Below, one piece after another: positions 6,674 to 7,573 of a DNA stretch of 7,573 bases. This stretch comes from Alphaproteobacteria bacterium. GTDB lineage: Bacteria; Pseudomonadota; Alphaproteobacteria; UBA8366. The stretch spans positions 1 through 7,573 of the forward strand of contig JABJCS010000145.1 in NCBI GenBank assembly GCA_018665505.1, given 5' to 3'. The translations under genes and the position numbers were made by a program. Within the stretch, counting starts at the first letter, position 1; every line of letters starts with the position of its first letter. The notes beneath the pieces are model-generated. The model was not told where the DNA came from, did not search any database, and saw nothing but the letters and a program-made list of their open reading frames with translations.

Positions 6674-6705
6674 CTAACCCTCGCCCGCGTACGGGGGAAG
6701 GTTAG
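6674..6705. repeat. Imperfect 14-bp inverted repeat between divergent genes
   Basis: The arms at 6674-6687 (CTAACCCTCGCCCG) and 6692-6705 (CGGGGGAAGGTTAG) pair at 12 of 14 positions around a CGTA loop. The element sits in the 160-nt gap between the divergent monooxygenase and reductase genes. Its sequence style resembles the CCCTCxCCC...GGGGGAGGG palindromes dispersed between proteobacterial genes, but I am less sure of this than for the other two repeats. An operator or leader hairpin is the alternative. The rest of the gap shows no promoter that I would call with confidence. Confidence 0.5.
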
Positions 6706-6748
6706 GGCCTTGCGGCGGAGCTGCAATCCGTTAGCTTCCTCCTCAAAC

Positions 6749-6753
6749 AGAGG
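6749..6753 (+). promoter_or_regulatory. Ribosome binding site of the CurA-like reductase, within a small hairpin
   Basis: AGAGG stands 8 nt before ATG 6762 and supports that start. It overlaps the 3' arm of an inverted repeat, TTCCTC at 6736-6741 against GAGGAA at 6750-6755 with an 8-nt loop, so the site could be partly hidden in the mRNA. Confidence 0.6.
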
Positions 6754-6761
6754 AACACACC

Positions 6762-7573
6762 ATGACCAAGAACCGCCAAGTCCTGCTCGCCCGCCGCCCG
6801 GAGGGACAGCCTGTCGCCGAAAACTTCGAACTTGCGGAGAGCGAGATCCCGACACCCGGTGACGGCGAGATGCTGTTGCGCACGGTCTATCTCTCGCTCG
6901 ATCCTTATATGCGGGGCCGCATGAATGCGGAGAAATCCTATGCGGAGCCGATACCGCTCGGCGGTGTCATGGAAGGCGGCACGGTCAGCGTCGTCGAGAA
7001 GTCGAACGGCGGTAAGTTCGACGAGGGCGATATCCTCGTCGGGCGCTGCGGTTGGCAGGACTACGTGATCTCCGATGGCACGGCGCTCGCCAAGGTCGAC
7101 CCGTCGGCAGCTCCCATCTCGACCGCCCTCGGCGTGCTCGGCATGCCCGGCATGACCGCGTACTCGGGCCTACTGCGGCTCGGCAAACCGAAAGAAGGTG
7201 AGACCTTGGTGGTCGCCGCGGCCTCCGGCGCGGTCGGCGCCAATGTGGGGCAAATCGCCAAGATCAAAGGCTGCCGCGCGGTCGGTGTCGCGGGCGGCCC
7301 GGAGAAATGCGCCTACGTGGTGGATGAGCTTGGTTTCGACGCCTGCATCGATCACCGCGCTGACGATTTCGAGGCTCAACTCGCCGCCGCCTGTCCGGAC
7401 GGCATCGACATCTATTTCGAGAACGTCGCGGGCCGCGTGCTGGAAGCGGTCATCCCGCTCTTCAACTTCTGGGCCCGCATGCCGGTCTGCGGCTTGATCG
7501 CGCAATACAGCATGACCGATCTGCCAACCGGTACCAACAAGCTCCCGGCTCTGATGCGGGCCGTACTCACATA
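6762..7573 (+). CDS. CurA/prostaglandin-reductase-like NADP-dependent oxidoreductase, first 270 residues (truncated)
   Basis: An open frame from ATG 6762 runs to the window edge and encodes 270 residues of a medium-chain dehydrogenase/reductase without zinc ligands. Full-length relatives are about 335-345 residues, so roughly 70 are missing. The leukotriene-B4 12-hydroxydehydrogenase/CurA branch is indicated by LSLDPYMRGRM at 45-55, LGMPGMTAY at 126-134, the Rossmann nucleotide motif AASGAVG at 153-159 followed by VGQIAK, Lys182 in the position expected to contact the NADPH 2'-phosphate, and YFENVAG at 218-224 (usually FDNVGG). Members reduce the C=C bond of enones, alkenals or similar electrophiles with NADPH in the cytoplasm. 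The natural substrate cannot be inferred. The gene is divergent from the flavin monooxygenase and may share a regulatory region with it. The start is supported by an AGAGG site. Confidence 0.92.
   Translation, partial: MTKNRQVLLARRPEGQPVAENFELAESEIPTPGDGEMLLRTVYLSLDPYMRGRMNAEKSYAEPIPLGGVMEGGTVSVVEKSNGGKFDEGDILVGRCGWQDYVISDGTALAKVDPSAAPISTALGVLGMPGMTAYSGLLRLGKPKEGETLVVAAASGAVGANVGQIAKIKGCRAVGVAGGPEKCAYVVDELGFDACIDHRADDFEAQLAAACPDGIDIYFENVAGRVLEAVIPLFNFWARMPVCGLIAQYSMTDLPTGTNKLPALMRAVLT

Noticed and set aside
6598..6855. An 85-residue minus-strand open frame running from the CurA-like gene towards the monooxygenase
   Set aside because: It overlaps the start of the reductase and the palindrome at 6674-6705. 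The part encoded by the palindrome is a repeat-derived spurious peptide and there is no domain or ribosome binding site.
1..7573. CRISPR array, transposase or insertion sequence, tRNA/rRNA, phage or defence genes
   Set aside because: None was seen on either strand. The window is almost entirely explained by seven metabolic and transport genes plus short palindromic repeats.

Overview
The window is 7.6 kb of moderately GC-rich, densely packed chromosomal-type DNA from a proteobacterium, most probably an alphaproteobacterium. The protein styles (COG1960-type acyl-CoA dehydrogenase, MFS carriers, phytanoyl-CoA dioxygenase family enzyme, SDR, flavin monooxygenase, CurA-like reductase) are typical of metabolically versatile soil or marine Alphaproteobacteria. 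All three true intergenic gaps hold an imperfect palindrome. Two of these match, by memory, dispersed repeats common in that class: the minus strands read as the spurious peptides RHS-VGGN and PHPEEPAKRASRR. The taxon is an inference; there is no rRNA or other marker gene here.

Layout: (1) 1-872, minus strand: the N-terminal 290 residues of an acyl-CoA dehydrogenase, cut by the left window edge. (2) 873-1049: divergent intergenic region with a dispersed repeat and a small perfect inverted repeat. (3) 1050-5203, plus strand: an apparent four-gene operon with two tandem paralogous MFS transporters (4-nt ATGA overlap), a PhyH-family Fe(II)/2-oxoglutarate dioxygenase with its own strong ribosome binding site, and a classical SDR dehydrogenase (4-nt ATGA overlap). 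(4) 5204-5272: short convergent gap almost filled by a second palindromic repeat. (5) 5273-6601, minus strand: a flavin-containing monooxygenase/Baeyer-Villiger-like flavoprotein with a departure from the usual family fingerprint. (6) 6602-6761: divergent gap with a third palindrome. (7) 6762-7573, plus strand: the first 270 residues of a CurA/prostaglandin-reductase-like NADP-dependent oxidoreductase, cut by the right edge.

Taken together, this looks like an accessory catabolic neighbourhood. The two carriers could import (or exchange) an organic acid-like substrate, the dioxygenase could hydroxylate it, and the SDR could oxidise the new hydroxyl to a carbonyl. The flanking acyl-CoA dehydrogenase, flavin monooxygenase and enoyl/enone reductase are separately transcribed, and their membership of the same pathway is unproven. 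The substrate cannot be read from the sequence. I see no CRISPR array, transposase, phage gene, tRNA, rRNA, toxin-antitoxin pair or defence system. The least ordinary elements are the tandem MFS pair coupled to PhyH-SDR and the altered monooxygenase fingerprint.
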